Assembly: GCA_025331565.1 (NCBI GenBank) | Contig: JAFREQ010000008.1 | Coordinates: 1-64,000 of the forward strand | DNA from: Holacanthus passer | Lineage: Eukaryota; Chordata; Actinopteri; Pomacanthidae | Reading direction: 5' to 3' | DNA: 64,000 nt | Shown here: piece after piece, positions 50,879 through 61,800 of the stretch | How the letters are laid out: every line of letters begins with the position of its first letter | Position numbering within the stretch: position 1 is the stretch's first letter | Position numbers and translations under genes: made by a program | The notes under the pieces: model-generated | Databases searched by the model: none | Seen by the model: the letters and a program-made list of their open reading frames with translations, nothing else | Told to the model about the DNA's origin: nothing

Positions 50879-53250
50879 CTATGCTCCCTGCTTACTTATC
50901 CAGGTGATGACTTGTGAGTTCACTTCATCCAACACTGAATCCTCTGATCTTCCCTTCACTGTCAGTCCATGGTTGCCTCCTTTTAGCCAGAACACCTCAA
51001 CTTGAGCTTTCATTTCTTTTACCATCCCGTCAAAAAGAGCCTGAGCAAAGACAGAAAGCAAAGATCAGAATCAGAAAAATCAGAAAGTAAAATCACTACT
51101 GTGGCATATGTCAGGTCATTAAAACAAAAAATCATGTATTGCACAGGCTGGGATAATGAAATAATTTGATGACACAAGTAACATGGCAGGATTTTGTCCA
51201 TATTATACAAAATAGTAAAAGACTTTAGATACTTTAAATATACTGTACATTACAACTGAAGATATGAGAATAATGCATATAAATATATAAATAAAAAATG
51301 AAAATCCAGTGACTGTATGTATGAAATTGCAGTGAGAATAAAGAGTCCCCAACCATCCTCACCCTGTCACACATGTTGTCCTCAGTGCCTGACACAAACA
51401 GCACAGGTATGTCTTCAGGCAACCCCCTGAGATCTTCGCTCCGTTGCTCATGGGTGTGTGTCTGTGCTGGGGGGTGGAGGGGGAAAGACAGGCAGATGAC
51501 ACCCTGCACTGCATCCTGTGATTCATCACTCAGCTGTCGGGCTAAAGCTGCAGCAGCACGACATCCCATTGACCTGCCTGTGGACAGGTTACAGAGACTC
51601 TGAAACATCATGGACAATTCAGTAGGACCTGAAAATGTTTATGGTTAGATTTACCAAGACTGAAAATTATACTGATATCTTAAATTACAAATTGTTACAG
51701 TACTGTAAATCTCATGCACATAGAGAACTCACACCATAGTATTCACAAACTCAACACATGGTTTATGTAACAGACTTGTATTTTATGTATATATTTGACA
51801 TGACATACAATAAGCCTAGTATTGCTGCTTACCTCCAACAAATATGTGCTTTAGGGTAAACTTCTGTAGTGATTTCAAATATTCCTGGAGGGGAAACACA
51901 AGTGTGTAGAGCATCTTATTGATTCTAAATCTGTTATAGTAGCACTGAAATAGTACTGCATGGATAAAATAGTGACTGATATTTCTTGAATGAATGAAAA
52001 AGCTTACCCACACAGCACGGTAAGCCTTCACTCTATAACCCAAGTTTAATCCCTTGCATGTGAAACGGAGACAAAGGAAGCCATGTGAAGCTAAAGCACA
52101 TGCCAGAGAAACCAGATGTTTGAAGTTCATGTCTCCACCAGCTCCGTGTGTGAGAATGACGGCTGTGTGAACATCTTTTACCGAGGCAGGGAAACACAAG
52201 GCAGCATCCAGATGCTTTGCCCCAAAAGGCACCTTCACTTTGTCCTGAAAGTCAGTGAGAAGTCAGTGAGCACCAAGACTTTGGCTCTTTATGTATAACA
52301 GTTCTCATCATGCAGGATAAAAACATCTGTGGGAGCTGATTTAAAAACGTTTTCATGTGTCTTTCAAAGCTCAAACAATATCTTACTGAATAAAACATCA
52401 AGCACCACAAGCAGTTCTGTGCCTGAGCTTCATTCATGACAGGCCTTTTATAAACTTTCAATCAGTTGTGATAGAAGTACTCAAACCCTTTGCTTCAGTA
52501 AAATAAGTAATACCACAACCATTGGTCTGTTACAAGTAAAAGTATTGCATTCAAAATCTTACTTTAGTAAAAGTACACAAGTATTAGAATCCAAATATAC
52601 TTGAAGTACCAAAAATAAAAGTATTCATTAAGCATTTTAGAATAATTATTAATGCATGCATGTGTACATCACTTTAATGTTGCAGCTGGTAAAGGCTAAT
52701 TTCAACTACTACATATACTGCTGGGTGGCTCAATCCATAATAATACATCATTATTTAGTAAGTTGATTATGTTGTGTATTAATAATCTGAATCTGCAAAG
52801 TAACTAATGTAGTCAAATAAATGTAGTGGAGTAAAAAGCACAACATAGCATAAAATGGAAAAACTCAAGTAAAGTACAAGTACCTCAAAAGTGTACTTAA
52901 GTACAGTACTTAGTTACATTCCACCACGAAACGAAAGAGCTCAGGTGTGATCAACATTTTCCAGCTTTGTCGTTACATTAGCTCGCTTTTAATTCACAAC
53001 ACTTCTAATATTCATTGTGTTGAGAAGCTAACGAAGCAAACACAACAGCTACAGTTTAATATACCAAGTTAAGCTAGCTGTGTCTTTTTAAAGCCCTATT
53101 TGTTTCAAACGTGGACTTCAAGGTGATGTATGAGTTCTTAACATTAGACTAAGTTAATTTTACCTCTAATTTTGGTTCGTGTCACATCTTCTTAAAGGCT
53201 CTGATCTGCAGTTACCAATGTTTGATATTTACCTCATCAAACTTCTCCAT
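50879..53250 (-). CDS. tex30: testis-expressed protein 30, alpha/beta-hydrolase-like (5 coding exons)
   Basis: TEX30 belongs to the KANL3/Tex30 branch of the alpha/beta-hydrolase (dienelactone-hydrolase-like) superfamily; its substrate is unknown. Exons are 53250-53233, 52244-52008, 51884-51833, 51577-51363 and 51040-50879. They sum to 684 nt, giving 227 aa, exactly the human length. Features seen are KVPFGAKHLDAAL at the N terminus, LTHGAGGDMN near residues 35-45, LRFTCKGLN, the nucleophile elbow GGRSMG with Ser105, VSGTEDNMC (acid candidate Asp169 or Asp173) and GGNHGLTVKG with His198. The catalytic set therefore looks intact. The first coding exon is only six codons (MEKFDE). Intron 1 carries a transposon. 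The gene lies head-to-tail downstream of poglut2, as in mammals. Confidence 0.96.
52465..52928 (+). mobile_element. CAGTGGTGG-family element inside tex30 intron 1
   Basis: Left part GAAGTACTCAAACCCTTTGC with AAGTAAAAGTATTGCATTCA; right end ACTTAAGTACAGTACTTAGT then TACATTCCACCACGA. Non-coding, with the repetitive AAGTA words typical of this fish family. It occupies nearly half of tex30 intron 1. Confidence 0.75.
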
Positions 53251-53368
53251 GACGAGATGTTTTCTTCTCTGATACAACAGGAGTAGAGCCTGACTGCAGG
53301 TGACCGCCACCTACTGTTCAGGAGGCTCATTACAACCTTACAATCAACAATGGCTTGGCTGGGCACAG

Positions 53369-54120
53369 CAGTGGTGGAGGAAGTATTCAGATCCTTTACT
53401 GATGTAAAAGTATTAATACCTCACTGTAAAATATTCCACTACAAGTAAAAGAGCTAATTGAAAATATTACTTAAGTAAAAACATATAAGTATAATCAGGA
53501 AAATGTGCTTCTTGTATTAAAAGTGCAGGCACTCAAGACAGAGAAAAATGGCCAGTGTGACTGATACTAGATTATTACTCATGCATTAATATAAAAGTTT
53601 TACTGTTGCAGTTGGCTGAGGTGATTGGTATATTGATCAGATTATTTTCTCCATTAATGAACCAGAAGCCAAAGTGACACCTTCACAAAGCTTGTTTTGT
53701 CCAACCAACAGTTCCTACCTTAAAATTATTAAAAATAAATTAAAATTATAACTATTAAAAGGAAAAGCAGCATTCCTCACATTTGAGAAGCTAGAACCAC
53801 AAAAGGTTTTTACATGAAAAATGACTTCAACAATTATCAAAACAGTTGCCAATTAATTTTCTGTCAATCAACTAATTGATTAAACAACTAAACTTTGAGC
53901 TGTACTTGAATATACTGTTCACTGCTTCTGTATACTATGGCCAGTTTCATGTATTACAGCACATCATATTTAATAAGCAGATGTTTTGTACAACATTCTG
54001 AAATATCTGAAATATAGTATGAAGTGCATAAAAAGAAAATAGTCAAATACAAGTACCTCCAAATTGTACTTACAATAGTACAATACTTGAGTAAATGACC
54101 TTAGTTACATTCCAACACCG
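53369..54120 (+). mobile_element. CAGTGGTGG-family element between tex30 and poglut2
   Basis: Left end CAGTGGTGGAGGAAGTATTC; right end TTAGTTACATTCCAACACCG. It is longer than its relatives (752 bp) because another MITE lies inside it at about 53625-53905. It fills most of the 0.95-kb gap between the tex30 start codon and the poglut2 poly(A) signal. Confidence 0.75.
53625..53905 (+). mobile_element. MITE nested in the element at 53369-54120
   Basis: Shares with 36956 and 41920 the block AGCCAAAGTGACACCTTCAC with CTTGTTTTGTCC, then TTTGAGAAGCTAGAACCA, and a right part CAACTAATTGATTAAACAAC. Termini are eroded, so the limits are approximate. Confidence 0.6.
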
Positions 54121-54209
54121 CTTTTAAAGTGGGTTGGTGCATATGGGTGTGAGTGTGTAATGCAAAAGCAGAAAAAAAGTACAATCACTTTCAACATACA
54201 AAAAGACAA

Positions 54210-54215
54210 TTTATT
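54210..54215 (-). terminator. poly(A) signal of poglut2
   Basis: AATAAA on the minus strand, about 120 nt past the poglut2 stop codon (54337-54335). It lies about 90 bp from the end of the transposon at 53369-54120. Confidence 0.55.
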
Positions 54216-54334
54216 TAAAAAATGAGATAATGTGATATTAATATCATATTCATACAATTATGCACACTCTGAAAATGATTTGGCAGTTTATCAGATATGA
54301 ATCATCGTTCTGTAACCGGATGACAGCAGGTCAC

Positions 54335-57300
54335 TTAAAGTTCATCCTTTGTCTGAAAAACAAACAAAAACGTACATGTTAGGATCAGGAGTGGTGTCAC
54401 GAGAAAGACAAATCATTAGCTGACTTTGTTTTAGCATGTGGGAAGAAATGTGTGCCATCGAGAACTGAGAAAATACAATTTGTGAAATCCAGTAAGAGCT
54501 GCAAATTTATGTACAGCCGTCTGGTTTATATTTTCAATAATTCAAACTTGAATAATCACTTATTACTTAAATGAAAAAGGTCAAATTGAAAAATATAAAC
54601 TTTTTAGATTGCACATTGCACTTTAATGCTATTTAAGCTCTCACACATCTAATGACCACCCACATTTGTTTTCATTTCTGTTGCCTGATTAGACATCAGC
54701 TCAGGATTGGATGGATGTATATAAAGTGTCCCTGACTGATATCTCCCTCACTCTCCTGCTGGTTTTGTTGCACCTGTTGGGCCTGAATAGTTTACATTTT
54801 TATCATTCAGCACATAGATTAAGGTGACATCACATAATTCAAAGTGTTGTTTCATCTGGCTTCATCCTGACTGCAGGTCCAATGAGCCAGAATAACTGAA
54901 ATCACCTGTGTGGGTGTGCAGGGCTTGTAATATATAAGTGCCATTTTTATGTTCAACTTGTATTCACTTAGTCAGGTGCAGTGGCACGTTACACACACCA
55001 GAGGGAGCCATACTCTGTAGAGCTGTAGGGTCTGTCTAACTGAACAGTGTCTCTTACCCTCGTCCTGTGGCAGGAACATGGGAACAGGTCGTCGCTGGGC
55101 TGCTCTACAAACTCCATGCCTTCACGAATCTTGGGGTCTGTGACCTGGAGCTTTGCATACTCCTACAAGAAGAACAAGAAGTTACAGAGGATTCTGACAT
55201 CCTGACAACAAATATGCAATCAGAACACATGTCTGCATGTTGTGAAACCATTTTATCCAGAATCACATGAATAGGGTCATAGAGAGCTAAAGGAATATGA
55301 CTGAATAGTATTGTTTAGAATGCTTTTTCTTTTATTAATTTATATAACCTGCAACTCCAGAAGTGTTACCTGGAAAAGTTTGTAGTAGTAACAAAATATT
55401 TTGTCTCCCATAAGATGATTGCGGGCAAACTGTTGACCCGCCAGTGCAATTTTCTTAACCTGAAAAATAGCAAGAAACAAAGGAATCTGGTTATTATTTT
55501 CATCATAGCAACACAGACAAAAGAAAATTTACTCCATTCTGACTAAATGTTACCAAGTTATTTATGTTAATTCTTAAAAAGGACCATAAATAAGCACAAG
55601 GATCATCAGTCATCATCATCATCATCATCGTCACCTCGTCATCATGCTCACGAGCCCACTGGATCTTTTCCAGCAGGTCTCCGAGGTCCGCCCTGATTGG
55701 GATGTAGTGCTCCCACGGCCGCAGCTCGTTGTAGAAATGCTCGTAGTAACTGGAATCTTGCTTTAAGACCACGCTGTCTCCTGCCAACAGGTAAGGCAGT
55801 CGATACGCTGCCACAGTGCCGTCAATGTTTATCTGGTACTTGTACTGGTGAGGGACAGGGAAGAGAAATAATAATGAACTGACTTTTATCAAAATCACTT
55901 TATGAAAAATCTGCTTAGTAATGCCAGAAAAAATGAGGGAAAAAAACAAGTATTCACTCGCCCCAGAACACGTCAGTGAGAATTTGATCCATCATCTCCT
56001 GAGAATAATATCTGGGTCTTCATTTTCCTCACCAGACACTACTGCACTTTGGCTCTCTGCTCAGCTTGTCTGAGCTTGTTTCCTGAAAATGACTAACTAT
56101 GGTTGCAAAACAATTAGCTAAAAGCTGCAAATTACTGTTATCTTACAGGGTCTGGCAGACATCTCCTTTCCATCACTGGGTATTGTTTGGTCCAAAGTTA
56201 TAATCAAAAATGTCACTTGATGCAACATTTTCTAATATTTTTTTTTTGCATCCCATTTATTTTATGTATTAACTAAACCAGAAATCAGCCTCTCACCTTG
56301 AAAAAGTCAAAGAAAGACACGTGTTTGACCAGCGGCCCATAAAGACTCTCATCATGTTTGAAGAAAAAGAAGTTGGTGAAGGCAGCATCGATCTTATCGG
56401 GGTGAGCCCTTGACAGCTTGACCAGCTCCAGACGCTCCTGACGACTGTCCCGGCCCCTCCAGAAGGCTGTGGCATTCTTCTCTGACCATGGAGGCCCTGT
56501 GTTGGACTGCACTGACATCATGTCCAGACTTACTCTGTTCATTGGATGCACAAATGTTCAAGTTATTAATCTCAACATCAGTCAAAGTTATGGACTCATA
56601 TACAAAGATGATGAGACGCAGAAACATAAGGAGGACATTAAGACAGTGATTAGAACTTCAAAGTCATGAATATGTACATAATTGTGTTAGCCACAAAAAA
56701 GAAAGACTTGATACTGTCAGCTTTGCCTCAAAAACTGCTTCACCAGTGTATTGTTGCAGTAAATAAACTATAGACTTGGCATGGAGCTACAGATGACACT
56801 GGATAGACCTGGTGAGCCAGTATCACTCATTAGAAGGCAAGAATTTCTGTAGGGCAAAAGTCAATACGTGACATGCAGAGCAGGTTTTGCTGCCTCAATG
56901 TAGACACGAAATAAAATATTAACTTTTTTTGTCACGCAACAATTGGCTATCTTGCACTGCATAAAAATGCATGAAGCAACACTGAGGAAATAATGAGCAT
57001 CCTGACACAGGTTTATTTTGGTTCCACTATTCAGTGCGCACTGTGTCATGGTGCAGCTTGTATATACAAGCTTACTTATCTCACATGTCATCTCCTTGGG
57101 GAAGAAGAGCATATTGTAAATCATCTCAGTAATATTCACAAATCTTTTACCATAATCCAAAATTTGTATAACATGTTTGTGTTATATTGTGCACAGTCAT
57201 ACCTTCCCATAGTCTCAAGGACAGACTCAGTCAGGTCATAGGTGGGCATGACAATATCTCTTGTGTTGTTAGAGCCACACCAGGAAAAGATGGGATGAAT

Positions 57301-60300
57301 CCTCTCGGTGGGTTTCCTCTTTTCCAACGGCCAGTCACCCAGGTTAACAAAAAACTCCATATCAGGGAGCCGCACCTGGACATAAGACACATCATAGTGC
57401 TCATTAATCTTATTATTAATACACTAATATCACATAAGAGAAGGACTGCTGCCAACTCTTGCTTGCAAATTCATGACAATGTTGTGCGTTATGCTCTGAA
57501 TCCTCCGAAAGCATTATAATCTCCCAGTGAAAGGTCAAACATATATCTAAATTTTTGTCATCTTCTAGTGACAAATAAAATGAATTAATGGTGTTCTAAA
57601 AATTGTTTCATTACACAGATATTTTAAGAAGAGCTTACCTTTCTGGTGAGTGACAGGAGGATGGAATCCATAAAAATTCTAAAACCAACATGCTCTCCAA
57701 AAGTTTTAACATAGACCTAAAGAGAATAAAAAGCTCTATTAGCATAAAAACATCACAGGAGGGTTCAAGATCCATTTGCCGATGAAGACCATGTGAAAGG
57801 GTTTAAAAGCCCTGGAAAACGAATAAGTGGATTGTCAGACAGGTGCTTTCTGGATCAAGACACACAGCTTTTTGACAGTTACATATTGAATTAACATTTG
57901 TTAATTGCTAATTCTCAATAAACTAAAAATTGTGTTTTTTGTCATACTTTGCACAGAAGCTAATTTTGTAAGTGGACACTCAACCTGCCTCAAAACACAA
58001 AGTATAGACAACAATGGGACTGTAAATCACTGACAAGTGATAAATTGCTGGATGTTCCCAGGTAATGTTAGCACTGTGACAATAGGGCTTTAGATGTATC
58101 ACTGTTACAGGAACCTGGATTGACGTGTTTAGTGGTATTTTGAGAAGATTGTACCACTGAACACCTGGTTGACAGACTTTTCTAACAGGTGTGTCTCATA
58201 GCTTCAGGCTCACTTGGTCGACTTTATTACACAACCCTAATTATTACTGAGGCTAAAGAAATACTACCCTTTATTACTATACTACTCTTTGGTTATGATG
58301 GTTTTGAAAGAGAAACTGGGCTATTTCTGTAAAATAATTGATGTTTTTCTGTTATATCAGGCTGATACTGGCTGTTTGGTTGATATTGGTTGTTTATATT
58401 AATTTTTTCTTCCATTTTTGGTGTTTCTGGTGTCACAGGTGTGAGGTACCTTGTTGTCTTTTACAGTGTAGTGGCAGAGGCTTTGTCTCTGTCCAAAGCG
58501 CTGTGGGATCTCGTTGGCATTGCGGTCTGGGTCGACACTAGAGTAAAAGGCCAGGTCCCTGTCTATCTGGGGGAAGGACTGAGGACAGTGCATGTGGTCC
58601 TCCCATATGGAACCACTGGGCTGGGGACAGTCACAGCCTTCATGGTAGACTGGGCCTGTAGAGGAAAAAAACACAAAAAACATCATTAAGAAACATAAAC
58701 TAAAACATAAATTGTAGACAGCTTGGATCGCGCTCTACCTTTGAGAATGAATGGGGACTTGGCGACTTGCTTGTTCTTGAGCAAAATGTGGATGTGAACG
58801 TCCGTGTAAGTGGCGTACATTCTGTAGCGGACCAGGAAGGAGCCATCCTGACGATCCAAGACCTGGATCCAAATCCTGGTGAACTGCTCCACTGGAGACA
58901 CAATTCTCACCTCAAAGGTCTTCTCACCAGGCGATGTTGTTAAACTGTGAGGGAGAGAATTCGATTACAAAGATTTTTTTGTTGTAGATTTTTTTGTGTT
59001 GTTTTGGCTCGATATTGCAGAACATTGGATTTAAAAGGTAAGGTAAGGTACATGGTAATGATGGTGCAGGTCAAAAACAATAATATGGATATAAAACCCT
59101 AAAACAAAGCTTCAAGTTGAAAGTCCTCACTTTGACCTTATAGTCATAATTTGATTTCAGACTGAATGTGCATGTGCCACAACAATTAAAATAGCACTAT
59201 TTTGAGTTGTACATTAAAAACAGTAAGTCTGTTCTTGCTGATATAATTTCACGTCTTCTCTATATTGGTGCGCAATTATTGTCTCTCTTGCGATCCAGCA
59301 GACAACAATAATGTAGTTTCGTCATAGGCATGAATGGAAGTGAGAAACCGATCTGTCCTGGGACCCAAAGCAGGTGTGAAAGTGAAACCCAGTGAGTAAC
59401 TACACATGAGCAGGATGCCTTCATCAGGCCCATGGGAGCCTTTTGATGAAAGGGGTTATTGCAGGTCGTCTGACTCTTTCTCCCTGGGGCACAAACTTTC
59501 ATGTCTGCTCTCTCATCATTGACTAGTTTAAAATTTCAGCATGGTTGAAAAGATTTACTACACCGTCCTTTATTTGTAGTGATGCTTTCCTTAAGAGAAA
59601 TACAGTAACATCATGCCAACACAATTGCAAGATTATGTTTTCTGTCATTTTGCAATTAGGAATCTCAAAAAGATTCATAGTGATCCAGATATTCCTTGAA
59701 ATTACTTTTTTTTTTTTAAGTTGGGTTGTGTTACATTTGAGCTCATTCATATGTTGATGGAAAAACTAGACATGTAGCCTTTCAAGTTTAACATGATATT
59801 ACTCATTAACTTCTGTATATCTATCCTTTTCGAGAAACAAACATTAACACACACACCTTAATGTTTCAACAATTTCCCAGTTTGGGATGAATAAAGCTTA
59901 TCTATCTTTGTATGCAAATTTGACAGTTCAGCAATATTAGATGCATTTTTACTTTTAGTCACTTACTGCAACTCTTATTAAATTAACACACAGTCTTGTG
60001 ACTCTAGCACAACCTATTATTTACACGAACAAAACAAGTTGCATACATTATTTTCATTTATATATAAAAAAAAAACATGATTTATTTTGCCCAAACAAAC
60101 TCCAAATTACGATGCTCGGTGCAGCACTTGAAAGCAGCACAGCTTGCCATTAAATTTTTACAGGTTGTTGCTAATGAAAAACTGTATTAGCTGAAACAAA
60201 AGCGATTAGCAGGCCTGTTGCTAACACACTTACTTTCTCCCTGAACTGTCCACAGCCTGTATGTAGAAGAATCGAGCCGGGAGGACCAGGTTTGTCTCCA

Positions 60301-60430
60301 GTCCAGGTCCCCAGACCAAAGTTTGGGCAGCGCTGGGGACCGAGTCCGCCTGAGCTCCTGGAGGTTCACGTCCCGACAGACCCGGGACAGAGACCAGCAG
60401 CAAACACCAGCAAAACAGCCAAGGAGACAT
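54335..60430 (-). CDS. poglut2: protein O-glucosyltransferase 2 / KDELC1 (10 coding exons)
   Basis: POGLUT2 is an ER-resident enzyme that transfers glucose from UDP-glucose to serine between cysteines 3 and 4 of certain EGF repeats (Notch, fibrillins). Exons are 60430-60234, 58944-58739, 58655-58450, 57716-57639, 57375-57203, 56534-56297, 55844-55635, 55459-55370, 55162-55058 and 54352-54335. They sum to 1521 nt, giving 506 aa (human 502). Visible features are a signal peptide (about 1-20, hydrophobic LFCWCLLLVSVPGL), a filamin-type Ig domain (about 30-133), and a CAP10 glucosyltransferase domain (about 135-490). The CAP10 domain carries FVNLGDWPLEKRKP, the motif WRGRDSR (about 312-318) and DGTVAAYRLPYLL. 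The C terminus is KDEL. All phases agree. The final exon is only 18 nt and holds TKDEL plus the stop. Confidence 0.97.
55611..55634 (-). repeat. GAT/ATG trinucleotide repeat abutting a poglut2 splice donor
   Basis: On the minus strand the donor GTGACG is followed at once by about six ATG triplets. The preceding exon ends HDDE (GAT GAC GAG). The repeat therefore occupies intron positions +6 onward. Confidence 0.85.
59850..59911 (+). mobile_element. non-LTR retrotransposon 3' tail in poglut2 intron 1
   Basis: ATGTTTCAACAATTTCCCAG, TTTGGGATGAATAAAGC and TATCTATC. Fourth instance of the tail seen at 14362, 18001 and 24566. Confidence 0.6.
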
Positions 60431-60870
60431 GACTGTCCACTGTCCTTTAAAGCTAAAGTTAGCTGTTAGTTTTGTCCTTAGAGAGGTTCGCTGCCCAAAC
60501 TCGACATTGTTTTTATCCAGAACATCAAGAGAATGAACAGAAGTTTGTAACGTTAATTAAAGCACTTCGTCCTGTTTCCATCTGGAATAACACAGTTCAG
60601 CGGTGACATTGTTAACAGCTAATAACAAGCTAACATACGCCTATGATTTTATTATTTAAATACGCCTTCGGTGTTATGAAGCTAATCGTTAGCTAGTTTC
60701 AAAAATCACTGCTCAGTTTAGTAAAGTATTAGCTGAATGAGCAGGGGGCGGGATCAACAGGCGGGATATAGCGATCCGGTTGGGCGACATTCCACTGAGT
60801 CTGGATTTGATTGGTTGAATTAGAAGTCGACTCCTCATCTGATTGCGCAGAAACACGGAAGTTGCAGCAT
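60431..60870 (-). promoter_or_regulatory. poglut2 upstream region and probable promoter
   Basis: Upstream of the ATG are GCTAAC/GTTAGC motifs (60451-60469, 60611-60634, 60681-60696), a GC box GGGGGCGGG (60744-60752), an inverted CCAAT box in GATTGGTTG (60809-60817) and an ETS-like CGGAAGT near 60856. No TATA box stands out. In mammals BIVM lies head-to-head with this gene. No BIVM-like coding exon is visible to the right within this window. Confidence 0.45.
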
Positions 60871-61060
60871 CGGTTGCATGCTGGTTAATGATGCTGGTGA
60901 ATGAGATGGATCATGAATGTGGTTCATTTTTAAAGGTTTATTCAGTGGATGTTTTGCTTTTTGTGTGATGAATTAATAAAAGGATGAAAGGAGAGTGATT
61001 TAATAAAAAAATTCTGCACAGAATCAAAACCTCCCTGTTCTCACTGACCCACAGTGTGTT

Positions 61061-61480
61061 CAGTGGTAGACGAATTCATATATCCTTTAGTAAGCATTGC
61101 AATAACACTGTGAAAATACTCCATTAAAAGTACAAGTCATGCATTAAAAAACTGGATAAATATTGCATAAATTATGTTAGTACTCAATGCAGAAATGTGG
61201 TGGTATAGCATTATATCTTATTACATGGGGGTTATTCCAGATACTGTTGCATAATTTGATCATAACAATAGATCTTTTTTTTTTGTCTGATAAGTGTATG
61301 TAAAATCTTAATCTCTAGCTGTCAAATAAATATAGTTGAGTGAAAAGTAGAATATTTCCATCTGAATTATAGTGGAGGAGATAAAAGTATAAAGTGGCAT
61401 CAGTTTGAAATACTCAAGTAAAATATTATACAATAATTGAGTAAATGTACTTAGTTACATGGTTTGTCACTCAATATCTG
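61061..61480 (+). mobile_element. CAGTGGTGG-family element, third long copy
   Basis: Left end CAGTGGTAGACGAATTCATA with AAAATACTCCATTAAAAGTA; right part TTGAGTAAATGTACTTAGTT then ACATGG. Non-coding. The right terminus is degraded. Confidence 0.7.
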
Positions 61481-61800
61481 GTAGATGCAAAACAAAATCT
61501 TTTTTCTAGAATTGTGATGCTATATGAAATGTAAGAAAAGATCTACTTTTTTAATATAAAATAAACATAAATTAAATCTAATAAAATTTGCTGACTGAAT
61601 GTTTATCTGGGTGATGAAGCAGGTAAGTTACACTGAAAGGGTAACATAATCTAATGTATTGTAGAAATAATAATGAAACCATGCTGCCCTTTCATGCCTT
61701 CTTGATATGAGAAAGCTTCACTTCCTTTCTGCTACTAGTTGAGAATCACTGATGTGGAGATGCTTAGATGGGGCCAATGAAACAGAGCTCTCAACTGTGT
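61481..61800. other. no gene seen
   Basis: AT-rich spacer with no recognised feature. Confidence 0.5.
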
